Positions 35,378-44,812 are shown, counted from the first letter of the stretch. The stretch is 64,000 bases of DNA from Mycolicibacterium boenickei (GCF_010731295.1 NZ_AP022579.1:1798001-1862000), one strand, 5' to 3'. The notes: a model not told the origin generated them from the letters alone. Program-made: numbers and translations.

Positions 35378-36502
35378 CTATGTCCAGGCGGCCCAGTCCG
35401 ACTTCCGGATCATGCAGTGCACCCCTTTGACCGCATCCACCACCTGGCTCACCTCGAAGTCGCCGGCCGCCGAGAGGTAGGCGAAGGCGACATCGCGCGG
35501 CACATTGAGCCGAGTGTGGAGAAACGTGACGGCATTTCGGACCGCGATGCGCATGGCCTCGTCGAGGTCGGCGTCCATGCCGGTCGGGATCCAATGCGTG
35601 GCGGTTTCCACCACCGGGTTTGCGACGGCCCCTACGGCTGCGCGTGCGTCGTCGGACTTCAGGACAGTCAGTCGCACCGTGGCCCGAAGCGGTGCCTCGA
35701 GCGCTGTCAGCGCGACCTCACCGTTGCCTTGTGCGAAATGCGGATCGCCCGTGAAAAAGCCGGCCCCGTCGACCTGCACGGGCAGATACAGGGTCGATCC
35801 CGACACGACGTGTTTGATGTCGATGTTGCCGCCGTGATCCCCGGGCGGCACCGATGGCACCGGGTCCTCGGTCGCCCGGGCGACGCCCATGATGCCGAGG
35901 AACGGGTTGATCGGGAATCGCACCGTGCGGCCGGTACCGTGGCCCGCCGACAGCATGCCGTAGGGCTTCCCATGGTGCTTCTCGACCCAACTGAAGTGAC
36001 TGATCGTGCCCATCGAGACGATCTGGTCGATCGCACGCACCGGCTCGGAGTCGGGAAACTCGGGGAACTCTCCGACGAGCGCACCGTAACCGTGCCTGCT
36101 GCTGATGAAGCCGTAGGGGACGCGCATCGCGAGATCGAGAATCTCGACCTTGAGTACGTCGCCGGGCTGCGCCTCGGCGACCTGGATCGGACCGGTGACG
36201 ATGTGCGGACCACAGGTGTCGTCATGGGCGAGCGGGCTCGCCGCGATGTCGACGACGTCCTTGAGCACGTTGTGGATGCCGAACTGGGCGAAGTACGAAA
36301 CCGGGTCTCGCCCTTGGTCTTCGAGGATTCCCTCGTGGCTCACGGTGTCGATCGTCACGGTCTCGCCCGATGCCACCGAGAGCACGGGCGTTGTCTGCGC
36401 GTTCGGCAGCCATCCCCACAGCACATCGTCGGGGTGCGATTGCAGGTAGTGTTCGCCACCGATGTGGCCTTCGCCGGGATGAAGGGTCGGAAAGAGCATC
36501 AT
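35378..36502 (-). CDS. Acetamidase/formamidase
   Basis: A 374-residue FmdA/AmdA-type amidase that hydrolyses short amides to acid and ammonia. Family stretches include HPDDVLWGWLPNA, SVASGETVTIDTVSHEG, then CGPHIVTGPIQVAEAQPGD and DPHFAQGNGEVALTALEAP. The ATG at 36502 overlaps the RidA stop, so this is the last gene of a transporter-amidase operon. Physiological substrate unknown; a small amide or N-substituted amino acid is suggested by the companion amino-acid-type transporter. Confidence 0.9.
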   Translation of the reverse strand: MMLFPTLHPGEGHIGGEHYLQSHPDDVLWGWLPNAQTTPVLSVASGETVTIDTVSHEGILEDQGRDPVSYFAQFGIHNVLKDVVDIAASPLAHDDTCGPHIVTGPIQVAEAQPGDVLKVEILDLAMRVPYGFISSRHGYGALVGEFPEFPDSEPVRAIDQIVSMGTISHFSWVEKHHGKPYGMLSAGHGTGRTVRFPINPFLGIMGVARATEDPVPSVPPGDHGGNIDIKHVVSGSTLYLPVQVDGAGFFTGDPHFAQGNGEVALTALEAPLRATVRLTVLKSDDARAAVGAVANPVVETATHWIPTGMDADLDEAMRIAVRNAVTFLHTRLNVPRDVAFAYLSAAGDFEVSQVVDAVKGVHCMIRKSDWAAWT

Positions 36503-36930
36503 GCCTCCGTGGGTGTCGGTGCGGGATCGGGCTGCTGCGGGGAAAGCCCGACGATGAGATCGATCTCGACGGCCGCTCCCACCGCCAGGCCGGTGACTCC
36601 GACGCAGGTGCGGCTGGGTAGCGGGCCGGCGAACCACTTGACGTATTCGGTGTTGAACACCTCGAATTCGTCGAAATCGGTGAGGTACACGCGCACCATC
36701 AGCGCGTCGTCGAGCGTGGCGTCGAACTGGGCCAGTACTGCCGAAAGATTCGTCATGACTTGATTCGCCTGCGCGGCGATGCCGCCGCCGACGAGCCTGC
36801 CGGTGGCCGGGTCGGTGGGCATCTGGCCGGTCACGTACAGGGTGTCGCCCCACCGGGTTGCGTGGGAGAACGGACCGACCTGAGGCGGAACACCCACGGC
36901 AGCAGTGAAACTGAAAGACTTCTTCCTCAT
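36499..36930 (-). CDS. RidA family deaminase
   Basis: A 143-residue YjgF/RidA protein. Core motifs VTGQMPTDPATG and the C-terminal RTCVGVTGLAVGAAVEIDLI with the arginine that binds the carboxylate of reactive enamines/imines. It removes such by-products or performs a related hydrolysis. It overlaps both neighbours in ATGA junctions, between the transporter and the amidase, so it probably acts on a metabolite of the same pathway. Confidence 0.88.
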   Translation of the reverse strand: MRKKSFSFTAAVGVPPQVGPFSHATRWGDTLYVTGQMPTDPATGRLVGGGIAAQANQVMTNLSAVLAQFDATLDDALMVRVYLTDFDEFEVFNTEYVKWFAGPLPSRTCVGVTGLAVGAAVEIDLIVGLSPQQPDPAPTPTEA

Positions 36931-38459
36931 GCATCCGCCAGCTGCATCGCATTGACGAATCGGGCGGTCGCCGGCTCCTGCGGCCGGGTGATCACCTGCT
37001 CGGCGCTGCCCTCTTCCACGACGATTCCGCCGGCCATGAAGACAACCCGGTCGGCGACCTCGAGGGCGAACCTCAGTTGATGGGTCGCGATGATCATCGT
37101 GAGGCCGTGGTGGTGGGCCAGCCCGCGAATGACGCCGAGGACCTCTGCGACGAGTTCGGGATCGAGCGCACTCGTCGGCTCGTCGAGCAGCAGGACTTTG
37201 GGCCGAGCGGCCAAGGCTCGTGCGATACCGACCCGCTGTTGCTGTCCGCCGGACAGCCGGTGCGGCAGAACATCGGCCTTGTCCGCGAGGCCGACCTGCG
37301 ACAGCAGCAGGTCAGCACGCTCGGCTGCCTCCTCTTTGCTCAGCCCCTGGATCCAGCGCAGCGGTGCCGCGACGTTCTCCTTCACTGTCATGTGTTTGAA
37401 CAGATTGAAATGCTGAAACACCATGCCGATGCCGGCCGCGATCCTGGCCCGGGCGATCTGTCCCTCGGGAAGCGGCGCGCCGGACTGGCTGTAGCCCAGG
37501 GTCTGCCCGGCGATGCGAATCGTTCCGGTGTCGATCGACTCGAGATGGTTGATCGTGCGTAGCAGGGTGCTCTTGCCGGATCCGCTCGGTCCGAGCAGCG
37601 CGATGACCTCACCCTGCCGCACCGACATGCTGATGCCGTTGAGCACGTCGTTCTCGCCATAGGCCTTGTGCAGGTCGCGGATATCGAGGATGGTGTCGCC
37701 GATTTCCTGACGCTCGGCCGGTGGCGGAGCCGTCGTGACCGGGTCGGGAAGCGGAGCCTGTGTGCTTGCCCGTCGCCGGAAACCCGCTCGGGCCAGCAGT
37801 GACTGGCGATCGCGGTCGAGGTTGAGCGCGTCCTCGAGAACCAACTGGATGACGCTCAGGATCGCGGTCAGGGCGAGATACATGACCGCCGTCGCGAAAT
37901 AGATCGAAAAGTAGTCAAAGGTTGCCGAGGCGAGCTGTTGTGTGCGCAGGGTGAGTTCGGGCACGGCGATAACCGATGCCAGCGCACTGTTTTTCATGGT
38001 GGAGATGAACTCGTTGCCCAGGGCCGGGACCATCGACCGGAATGCCTGCGGTGCGATCACCCGACGCATGAGCTGGCGAGGTTGCAGGCCCAACGCTCGA
38101 CCGGCGAGCGACTGCCCTGGGTCGACGCCCTTGATTCCCGAACGCAGGATCTCGGAGATGAAGACGGCTTCGTTCATCGCGAGGGCGACCGAGCCGGCAA
38201 TCAAGGGCGGCAGGGTGATTCCGATGTGCGGTAGTGCGGTGAAGACGAACACGAGCTGCAGGATCAGCGGGGTTCCGCGGTAGATGACGACGTAGGTCCG
38301 GCCCAGTGCAGTGAGCGCCCGTGATCGCGTGAGTTGCAGCGCGGCAAGGAGCGCGCCGAGGACGATGCCGCCGGCAAAGCCGTACAGCGTGAGCTGGAGG
38401 GTGAACAGCATGCCGTCGACCAGCCACGGCAGCGTCAGATAGTGCAGGAATTTGTCCAT
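36927..38459 (-). CDS. Amino-acid-type ABC transporter, permease fused to ATPase
   Basis: A 510-residue fusion. Residues 1 to about 220 form a polar-amino-acid permease (several membrane helices, with the EAA-like loop GRALGLQPRQLMRRVIAPQA). After a proline-rich linker, residues 255-510 are an ATPase with Walker A GPSGSGKST, signature LSGGQQQRVGIARA, Walker B VLLLDEPTSALDPE and the histidine in IIATHQL. Normally these are two genes. The start overlaps nothing upstream; its stop overlaps RidA. Together with the lipoprotein at 38514 it would be a complete importer. Confidence 0.93.
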   Translation of the reverse strand: MDKFLHYLTLPWLVDGMLFTLQLTLYGFAGGIVLGALLAALQLTRSRALTALGRTYVVIYRGTPLILQLVFVFTALPHIGITLPPLIAGSVALAMNEAVFISEILRSGIKGVDPGQSLAGRALGLQPRQLMRRVIAPQAFRSMVPALGNEFISTMKNSALASVIAVPELTLRTQQLASATFDYFSIYFATAVMYLALTAILSVIQLVLEDALNLDRDRQSLLARAGFRRRASTQAPLPDPVTTAPPPAERQEIGDTILDIRDLHKAYGENDVLNGISMSVRQGEVIALLGPSGSGKSTLLRTINHLESIDTGTIRIAGQTLGYSQSGAPLPEGQIARARIAAGIGMVFQHFNLFKHMTVKENVAAPLRWIQGLSKEEAAERADLLLSQVGLADKADVLPHRLSGGQQQRVGIARALAARPKVLLLDEPTSALDPELVAEVLGVIRGLAHHHGLTMIIATHQLRFALEVADRVVFMAGGIVVEEGSAEQVITRPQEPATARFVNAMQLADA

Positions 38460-38513
38460 GAGTTCACCTCGCTTCTGTCAAATGTGTTGCGTCGCTGCGG
38501 TATGGGCCGGGCA

Positions 38514-39422
38514 TCACCCGACGCTGAGGATCGTCGGCTCGGCGACCGCGTTCTCGGTCAGCTTCCATTTGGCGGCCAATTTGTCCTGCAGTCCGCTCGA
38601 CTGCACCTCGGTGAGTGCCGCCTGAACGGCGTCGCGGAACTCATGCTTGCCCTGCGGTACTCCGATCCCGATCGTGTAATCGAGCATGACCGTTTCGGCG
38701 GAGTCGAGCTTGTCGGGATGGGCCGCAACGAATCCGTTGACCGTGTTGATGTCGTTCATGTATGCGTCGGCGCGGCCGGCGAGCACCGCTTGTGTGCAGT
38801 CGGCGCTGGAGTCGAACAGGCTGACGGCCGGCGCCTTCAGGCCGGCCGCCGCGCACGCGGGCCCGACGCCTTCGACGAGCGGAACTTCGACATATCCCTT
38901 GTTGAGTCCGACCGTGAGGCCGCACAGTGAGGTATCGATACCGGTGATCTTCTTCGGATTCCCCTTCGCCACCAGGATGCCGTCGAATACCTTTGAGTAG
39001 CTGATGAAGTCGACGCCGCCGGCGGCGCGTTCCTTTGTCGCATAGAGGTTGGAGATGATCCAGTCGGCCTGGCCGCTGGCCACCGTCGGGATGAGCTCGG
39101 AGAACCCGACGGAGACGTAGTCATTGGTGAAGCCAAGGCAGGCGCCGAGGGCGTTTCCGAGATCGATGTCGAAACCTTGGTATTCACTGGGGTTTTCCGG
39201 GTTCACGGTCTCGTAGCCTGGCGTGTAGGGGTTGATCGCATTGGTGAGCGTCTTGCCGTTGAGGTCCGGATTCTTGGTGCGCAGGTCGGTGCAGGTTGCA
39301 GACGAGGCCAGTTCGGCGTAGTCACTGGACTTTTCGGTGGTCGCTGCTTCGGTCGACGAACAACCGGCAAGTCCGACACCGACAACAACGGCGAGAAGTG
39401 CGGTGCAGCGCGAGCTTTTCAT
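38514..39422 (-). CDS. ABC transporter substrate-binding lipoprotein
   Basis: A 302-residue extracytoplasmic binding protein of the polar-amino-acid family. Signal peptide with lipobox VGLAGC, lipidated C21. The mature part shows YQGFDIDLGNALGACLG, then SELIPTVASGQADWIISNL, typical of glutamine/cystine-type binding proteins. First gene of the operon, 54 bp before the permease-ATPase gene. Divergent from the FadR-type regulator at 39653. Ligand unknown. Confidence 0.92.
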   Translation of the reverse strand: MKSSRCTALLAVVVGVGLAGCSSTEAATTEKSSDYAELASSATCTDLRTKNPDLNGKTLTNAINPYTPGYETVNPENPSEYQGFDIDLGNALGACLGFTNDYVSVGFSELIPTVASGQADWIISNLYATKERAAGGVDFISYSKVFDGILVAKGNPKKITGIDTSLCGLTVGLNKGYVEVPLVEGVGPACAAAGLKAPAVSLFDSSADCTQAVLAGRADAYMNDINTVNGFVAAHPDKLDSAETVMLDYTIGIGVPQGKHEFRDAVQAALTEVQSSGLQDKLAAKWKLTENAVAEPTILSVG

Positions 39423-39536
39423 GGCAGGTCCTATTCACAGGCGCGGAGAGGAGCGGGGCGGTTATGGCCGGATGGTCCGGCCAACTGGTTCTGAAGTTAA
39501 GTGGCTGCCAACCACGCAGCACGCCGGGAGCGTGTC

Positions 39537-39547
39537 TCGTAACACGA
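39537..39547. promoter_or_regulatory. Consensus GntR/FadR-type operator
   Basis: TCGTAACACGA fits the FadR-subfamily pattern TNGTNNNACNA exactly, within a longer CTCGT-AAC-ACGAG dyad at 39536-39548. It lies in the 230-bp divergent gap between the binding-protein gene and the FadR-type regulator, which is its obvious binder. Confidence 0.75.
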
Positions 39548-39652
39548 GTAACAAAGAGTTATCGCGACGGAAACGGTCAGCGTCGATTTTTGGACTGCTT
39601 GGCCCGACCATCGGACCTATGTTGGGACCTGAACAGGGAGGCAGGATCCGAA

Positions 39653-40366
39653 TTGAACGCACCTGCAGGCGGGGCGATCCCGCCGTTGATCCAGCGGCCA
39701 CAGAGCGTATCGGTCGCGCTGGCAGCACATTTCGAGCGTCTGATCGCGACGGGCGAGCTCTCGCCCGGAACCCGACTTCCCTCGGAACGCGAGCTCGCGG
39801 CGTCGATGTCAGTATCGCGGTCATCGCTGCGTGAGGCCATGCACGAGCTCGAGGCCAAGCGCCTCGTATCGCGCGTGCGAGGTCGCGGAACCATCGTGCT
39901 GGCGCCGACAGCCAGCGTCGACGAGTTGCTCGCGATAGCCGGCGGTGGCACCGAGCAGGAGCACGCCGCCGAATTGCGTTCTGTCATCGAGCCGTCGATC
40001 GCCGAACTGGCGGCCCACCGGGCCACATCGGCGAACCTGTTGCAGCTTCGCGACGTGCTCGACAAGTCGCACGAGAACCTGCTGCAGGCCGAGTCGCTAC
40101 GCCTCGACGTCGAGTTCCATCTGCTGCTCGCACAGGCCGCGCAGAACCCACTGCTGACCGCCCTGCAGACCTTGGCCAGCGAGTGGACCGGGGAAGTGCG
40201 CAAGCACTCGCATTCCACGCGACACGGACGCTGCGCGTCGGTACGTGGTCACCAGGAGATCTTCGATGCGGTTCGGATGCATGACGGCCTCGCCGCGCGT
40301 CGGGCCATGGAAGACCACCTGCGCGACGTCCGCGAGCTCGTCGCCAAAGCAACGCGTTCGTCATGA
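39653..40366 (+). CDS. FadR-type GntR regulator of the amide/uptake operon
   Basis: A 237-residue regulator. N-terminal winged helix: GELSPGTRLPSERELAASMS then SRSSLREAMHELEAKRLVSR and the wing GRGTIVL; C-terminal FCD ligand domain with HRATSANLLQLRDVLDKSH and EFHLLLAQAAQNP. The TTG at 39653 is chosen because an AGGGAGG lies upstream, and the frame before it has no family likeness. The adjacent operator suggests control of the divergent transporter operon and itself. Inducer unknown. Confidence 0.87.
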   Translation: MNAPAGGAIPPLIQRPQSVSVALAAHFERLIATGELSPGTRLPSERELAASMSVSRSSLREAMHELEAKRLVSRVRGRGTIVLAPTASVDELLAIAGGGTEQEHAAELRSVIEPSIAELAAHRATSANLLQLRDVLDKSHENLLQAESLRLDVEFHLLLAQAAQNPLLTALQTLASEWTGEVRKHSHSTRHGRCASVRGHQEIFDAVRMHDGLAARRAMEDHLRDVRELVAKATRSS

Positions 40367-40367
40367 G

Positions 40368-40431
40368 CCGCGAGCAGACACAAAATCCCCCAATTCTGCT
40401 GGGAAAAGGGGGATTTTGCGTCTGCTCGCGG
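40368..40431. repeat. Intergenic hairpin repeat, copy 2
   Basis: Arms of 24 bases at 40368-40391 and 40408-40431 pair at 23 positions around a 16-base loop. The outer part CCGCGAGCAGACAC is the same as in the 35271 copy, but the inner part (AAAATCCCCC) is different. It begins 2 bases after the regulator stop and ends 8 bases before the convergent fadE6 stop, so it fits a bidirectional terminator. Confidence 0.8.
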
Positions 40432-40438
40432 AAGGACG

Positions 40439-42634
40439 TTACGGGTCGCGGGGCAGGCCCAGCAGCCGTTCGGCGATGATGTTGAGCTGAACCTCGCTGG
40501 TGCCGCCGTAGATCGTGGTGGCCCGGCTGGCCAACAGGTACTCGGCCCAGCGGCCGAATTCCTGCTCGGGATCGCCGACGGCGCCATCGGTGCCGAAGGA
40601 GGCCACCGCGAACTCCGCGTAGCCCTGGCCGGTCTTCATCGACAGCAGCTTGGAGATCGCCGCCGCGGGCATGGCGTCGCCGCCGGCCAGCGTCAGCAGA
40701 GTGGACCGCAGGTTGAGCACCTTGGCGGCGTGGCCTTCGGCGATCAACTGGCCGGCGTGGTTCTGCTCGATCTGGTCGAACTGGCCGTCGCGGAGGAATG
40801 CCACGAACTGGTCGAGGTTGGCCAGGAACGGCGGCTCGCTGCTGCCGATGGACACCCGCTCGTTGGTCAGCGTGTTGCGGCTGACCTCCCAGCCGCGGTT
40901 GACCTCACCGAGCACCATGTCGTCGGGCACGAACACGTCATCGATGAACACGGTGTTGAACATCGCGTTGCCGGTCAGCTCGCGCAGCGGCTTCACCTCG
41001 ACGCCAGGGGCCTTCATGTCGAGCAGGAAGTACGTGATGCCGTTGTGTTTGGGGGCGTTGGAGTCGGTCCGGGCCAGGAGGGCGCCCCACTCCGAGAACT
41101 GCGCACCCGTCGTCCAGATCTTCTGCCCGGTGATGCGCCAGCCGCCGTCGACCTTGGTGGCCTTGGTGGTCAGGCTGGCCAGGTCCGAGCCCGCGCCCGG
41201 CTCGGAAAACAGCTGGCACCAGATCATCTCACCGCGGAACGTCGGCGGCAGGAAGCGCTGCTTCTGCTCGTCGGTGCCGAACGCCACGATCGACGGGATG
41301 ATCCACGAGGCGATGCCCATCTGCGGGCGCCGCACGCGGCCGGTGCTGAACTCCTGGGCGATGATGATCTGCTCGATCGGTTCCGCCGCCCGGCCCCACG
41401 GCCGGGGCAGGTGGGGCTGCACCCAGCCGCCCTCGGCGATCGCGGTATTGCGCTCGGAGCCCTTCGGAATCGCCTTCAACCCGGCGACTTCCGCGCGGAT
41501 CTCGTCCCGCAGCTTCTCGGTGTCGGGATCGAGATCGATGTCGACCGGGCGCATTCCGGTCGTGGTCGCGGTATCGACGACGGCCTGCGGGTAGTCCGAG
41601 GACCGGCCGAAGCACGCGGCCAGCACCAGGGCGCGCCGGTAGTACACGTTGGTGTCGTGCTCCCAGGTGAAGCCGATACCGCCGTGCACCTGGATGCAGT
41701 CCTGGGTGGCGTGCTGTGCGGCGGCAGGTGCCAGGGTGGCGGCCACTGCGGCAGCGAACTCGAAATGAGTTTGTGCAGAGGAGTCTTCCTGTGCCTCGTC
41801 GAGCGCCCGGGCGGCGTCCCACACGGCGGCGGTGGCCCGCTCGGTCTCGGCGATCATCCCGGCGCATTTGTGCTTGATCGCCTGGAACTGGCCGATCGGC
41901 CTGCCGAACTGTTCGCGGATCTTGGCATACGCGGTGGCGGTGTCGGTGGCCCACCGGGCGACCCCGACGGCCTCGGCCGACAGCAGGGTCGTGATCAGGG
42001 CGCGGGCATGGGCACGGCTGAGGGTGGACAGCACGCGGTCGCCGGCCACCTCGGTGGCGTTGGCCCGGACGTGGGCCAGCGGGCGTAGCGGGTCGACGCT
42101 GCGCACCGGCTCGATCTCCAGCTGGGCGGAGTCCAGCACCACCCACTGGACTCCGGACTCGATTGCGACCGGCAGCACCAGGACTGACGCCTGTGCCGCG
42201 GCGGGTACCGCTCGTGCCTCGCCGCGGATCACCAGGCCGTCGCCGTGCCGGGTCGCGGTCAGGCCGGAGTCGATGGCGTAGGCGGCGATGGTCTCGCCGG
42301 AGGCCAGGCCGGCCAGAATCTTGGCCTCTGGGTCGTCGGCCGAGATCAGCGCGCCGGCGATCGCCGACGGGACGAAGGGGCCGGGCACGGCGCCGTATCC
42401 GAACTCGGCCAGCGTGATGGCCAGCTCGAGGATTCCGAATCCTTGCCCGCCAACGGATTCCGAGAGGTGAACGCCCTGAAGGCCCTGCTCGGCAGCGGCT
42501 TTCCAGTGCGGCGGCGGGTTGGGGATCGGCGTCTCGAGAGCCTCATGGAGCACCTCCGAGGGCGCCACTCGCGCTACCAGGGACCGAACTGAATCGGCCA
42601 GGTCGCTGTGCTCAGACGTGATCGCGATGGGCAT
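40439..42634 (-). CDS. fadE6: Double-domain acyl-CoA dehydrogenase FadE6
   Basis: A 731-residue protein with two acyl-CoA dehydrogenase halves (about 1-370 and 375-731). The second half has CQLFSEPGAGSDLASLTTKA, DGGWRITGQKIWTTGAQ and, near the end, SRATTIYGGTSEVQLNIIAERLL. The first half has the QFAIKH-like GRPIGQFQAIKHKCAG and the GGIGFTWEHDTNVYYRRA end. Length and place match FadE6 (Rv0271c). It probably dehydrogenates a bulky acyl-CoA. An AACCG/CGGTT dyad lies upstream. Confidence 0.92.
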   Translation of the reverse strand: MPIAITSEHSDLADSVRSLVARVAPSEVLHEALETPIPNPPPHWKAAAEQGLQGVHLSESVGGQGFGILELAITLAEFGYGAVPGPFVPSAIAGALISADDPEAKILAGLASGETIAAYAIDSGLTATRHGDGLVIRGEARAVPAAAQASVLVLPVAIESGVQWVVLDSAQLEIEPVRSVDPLRPLAHVRANATEVAGDRVLSTLSRAHARALITTLLSAEAVGVARWATDTATAYAKIREQFGRPIGQFQAIKHKCAGMIAETERATAAVWDAARALDEAQEDSSAQTHFEFAAAVAATLAPAAAQHATQDCIQVHGGIGFTWEHDTNVYYRRALVLAACFGRSSDYPQAVVDTATTTGMRPVDIDLDPDTEKLRDEIRAEVAGLKAIPKGSERNTAIAEGGWVQPHLPRPWGRAAEPIEQIIIAQEFSTGRVRRPQMGIASWIIPSIVAFGTDEQKQRFLPPTFRGEMIWCQLFSEPGAGSDLASLTTKATKVDGGWRITGQKIWTTGAQFSEWGALLARTDSNAPKHNGITYFLLDMKAPGVEVKPLRELTGNAMFNTVFIDDVFVPDDMVLGEVNRGWEVSRNTLTNERVSIGSSEPPFLANLDQFVAFLRDGQFDQIEQNHAGQLIAEGHAAKVLNLRSTLLTLAGGDAMPAAAISKLLSMKTGQGYAEFAVASFGTDGAVGDPEQEFGRWAEYLLASRATTIYGGTSEVQLNIIAERLLGLPRDP

Positions 42635-42665
42635 GCGGCACCTCCATCCGGGGCATGTCTCGAAT

Positions 42666-42677
42666 AACCGGTCGGTT
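42666..42677. promoter_or_regulatory. Candidate operator upstream of fadE6
   Basis: AACCGGTCGGTT, five-base arms around GT, is 32 bp upstream of the fadE6 start on the minus strand. TetR-family lipid regulators often use such ACCGnnCGGT-type palindromes. The TetR gene at 44809 is a possible but unproven binder. Confidence 0.4.
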
Positions 42678-42719
42678 GGGCCGAGGGTACCCCGACGTGA
42701 TCGGCGCCACTCCGGCGGC

Positions 42720-43688
42720 CTATCTCACCCCGTTTACTACGTGAGCTAGGTGTTTGCCGTCGCGGATGCGCTGGCAGTTGTCGACCGCCATGGTCAGGTA
42801 GCGGCGCATGGTGTCGACGGTGTACCAGGTGACGTGCGGGGTGAGCACCACATTGGGCAGCCCCAGCAGGGCATTGCCGGGCGGCACGGGCTCTTCGGCG
42901 AAGACGTCCAGACCGGCCGCGGCCACCTGGCCGGTGCGCAGTGCTTCGACGAGGGCAGGCTCGTCGATGATCGGCCCGCGTGCGGTGTTGACGACGACGG
43001 CACCGGGCTTCATCGACGCCAGGGCCTTGCTGTCGAGGAGTCCGTGCGTGGTCTCGGTCAGCGGAAGGTGCAGTGAGACGATGTCGCTGGCGGCCAACAG
43101 GTCTGGCAGGCTGCGCCACTGTGGGTGCCCGGTGTCGCGGGTGCTGGTGTGGATCACCTGCGACGGGTCGGCACCCATCGCGACGACGATCCTCTCGACC
43201 CGTTTGGCGACGTTGCCGTACCCGAGCAGGCCCACCGTGCAGCCGCCGATGTCGCGCACGGTCTCGCCTAGGCTGTGGTCCGAGGGCCAGCCCGTGCCCT
43301 CCCGGGTGGCGCGGTCGAGTTCGGGTAACCGGCGCAGCGCGGCCAGCATCAGCAGCACGGTGCCCTCGGCCACCGACGGCGCATTGGCCCCGGGCATGTT
43401 GGCCACCAGGATGCCGAGCCGGGTGGCGGTGTCGACGTCGATGGTGTTCACTCCGGCGCCCAGCTTGTGCACCAGCCGTAACCGCAGTCCGCGCTCCAGG
43501 TCGTCGCCGGAAACCGGTCGCAACACATGCCAGAGCACCTCGGCCGACGGCAGTTCCCGGTAGAACGTGGTGTCGTCGTCCTCGGCGCAGAACGTCACGT
43601 CGAGCCAGTCCCGATGGGGTGCAAGAAAATCCATCACCTTGTCACCGGGGGTGAAGTGGGCCAGGACCCTGATCCGGCCGGGGTTCAC
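42720..43688 (-). CDS. D-2-hydroxyacid dehydrogenase
   Basis: A 322-residue NAD-dependent hydroxyacid dehydrogenase. Nucleotide loop GCTVGLLGYGNVAKRVE; catalytic arginine region VVNTARGPIIDEPALVEALR, glutamate in GLDVFAEEP, and histidine in VVLTPHVTWYT. It reduces 2-oxo acids or the reverse. The GTG at 43688 is chosen because it overlaps the stop of the hydrolase gene in a GTGA junction; an ATG at 43709 would add seven residues. Confidence 0.88.
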   Translation of the reverse strand: MNPGRIRVLAHFTPGDKVMDFLAPHRDWLDVTFCAEDDDTTFYRELPSAEVLWHVLRPVSGDDLERGLRLRLVHKLGAGVNTIDVDTATRLGILVANMPGANAPSVAEGTVLLMLAALRRLPELDRATREGTGWPSDHSLGETVRDIGGCTVGLLGYGNVAKRVERIVVAMGADPSQVIHTSTRDTGHPQWRSLPDLLAASDIVSLHLPLTETTHGLLDSKALASMKPGAVVVNTARGPIIDEPALVEALRTGQVAAAGLDVFAEEPVPPGNALLGLPNVVLTPHVTWYTVDTMRRYLTMAVDNCQRIRDGKHLAHVVNGVR

Positions 43689-44812
43689 CGCCACCGCTTC
43701 GCGATCCATCGGGCGATGGTATCGGCCTGCTCGGCCCGCGCGCCCGGAGTCGTGAAGTAGTGATCGGTGTCGATCGAGCACTGGGACTTGTCCGTGCCGG
43801 CCAGTGCGTCGTAGATGCGTGCGGCATCGGACGGGTACACCCCGGTGTCCTGATCGGCGTTGATCACCAGCGCCGGGCAGGTGATGCGGGCCAGGTGCGG
43901 TTCGGCCCGGGTCTGGGCGTGGCGCAGGCTCCACATGCCGATCCAGTTGCGCACGGTGGTGGCCGCGGCGATGCCACGCGCGGACCGGTTGGCCTTGATC
44001 GGGGTGCCTGCGTAGCAGAGGTTGGGTTGCCGGTTGGTCGGTTCGACGGTCGGGTCGACCATCCTCGGGTCGGCCCAGGTGCGCATCACCGTGAACGGGC
44101 GGTCCGAATATCCGGCTGCCTGAATCCTTTTCAGCTCCTGCTCGGCCCAGTCGGTGATCTTCTCGTTGCGGGCGACCTGGGCCGCGCGGTACCGCGCCAC
44201 GAAGTCGGCGGAGTACGGCGCGGGGTTGCGCTCGTCGAACAGGTCCAGTTCGGGGTCGCTGGCGATGGCGTCGTTCTCGTCGACGACGGACGCGTCCATC
44301 CACGCGGTCAGGACATCGGGGCGGCCCGGATGCGCGGCGCTGGCCACGTAACCATCTGCGGGCAGCAGTTCGGTCAGGCCCGCGGCAGGCCGCATCCCGT
44401 CCAGCGGCTGCACGTTCGGGTCGACGGCTTGGGACTGGTAGGCCGCCATCAGGGAACCCCCGCCGGAGTTACCCAGCAGTACAACGGTTTCGATTCCCTG
44501 TATCTCGCGCAGCCAGCGCACGCCCACCCCGATGTCGACCAGTGCATGGTCCAGCAGGAAGCTGCTCTCGAAGCCGCGGAAGCGCGTATTCCAGCCGAGG
44601 AAGCCGATGCCTCTGGCGGCCAGGTGCTCGGCGATGTAGTGCTCGGAGAAGTCGATCTGGTAGTGCGTGGCGATCACGGCGACCGTGGGTTTGCGTTCTG
44701 CGCTCCGGTAATACAGTCCCTGGCACGGGTATCCGCCCGCACCGGCGCGCTGAGCCGTCGGCGATTCCAGACCGACGAACTCGCGAATCACTTCCGGTGA
44801 CGCTGTGCTCAT
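43685..44812 (-). CDS. Alpha/beta-hydrolase, Rv0272c-like
   Basis: A 375-residue hydrolase. The nucleophile elbow is LLGNSGGGS, and the acid D and histidine are probable in VINADQDTGVYPSDAARIYD and SIDTDHYFTTPGARAEQ. It lies next to a TetR gene and a glyoxalase, the same order as Rv0272c in M. tuberculosis, from memory. The start (ATG 44812) overlaps the tetR stop. It presumably hydrolyses an ester or thioester of a lipid-like compound. Confidence 0.85.
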   Translation of the reverse strand: MSTASPEVIREFVGLESPTAQRAGAGGYPCQGLYYRSAERKPTVAVIATHYQIDFSEHYIAEHLAARGIGFLGWNTRFRGFESSFLLDHALVDIGVGVRWLREIQGIETVVLLGNSGGGSLMAAYQSQAVDPNVQPLDGMRPAAGLTELLPADGYVASAAHPGRPDVLTAWMDASVVDENDAIASDPELDLFDERNPAPYSADFVARYRAAQVARNEKITDWAEQELKRIQAAGYSDRPFTVMRTWADPRMVDPTVEPTNRQPNLCYAGTPIKANRSARGIAAATTVRNWIGMWSLRHAQTRAEPHLARITCPALVINADQDTGVYPSDAARIYDALAGTDKSQCSIDTDHYFTTPGARAEQADTIARWIAKRWR

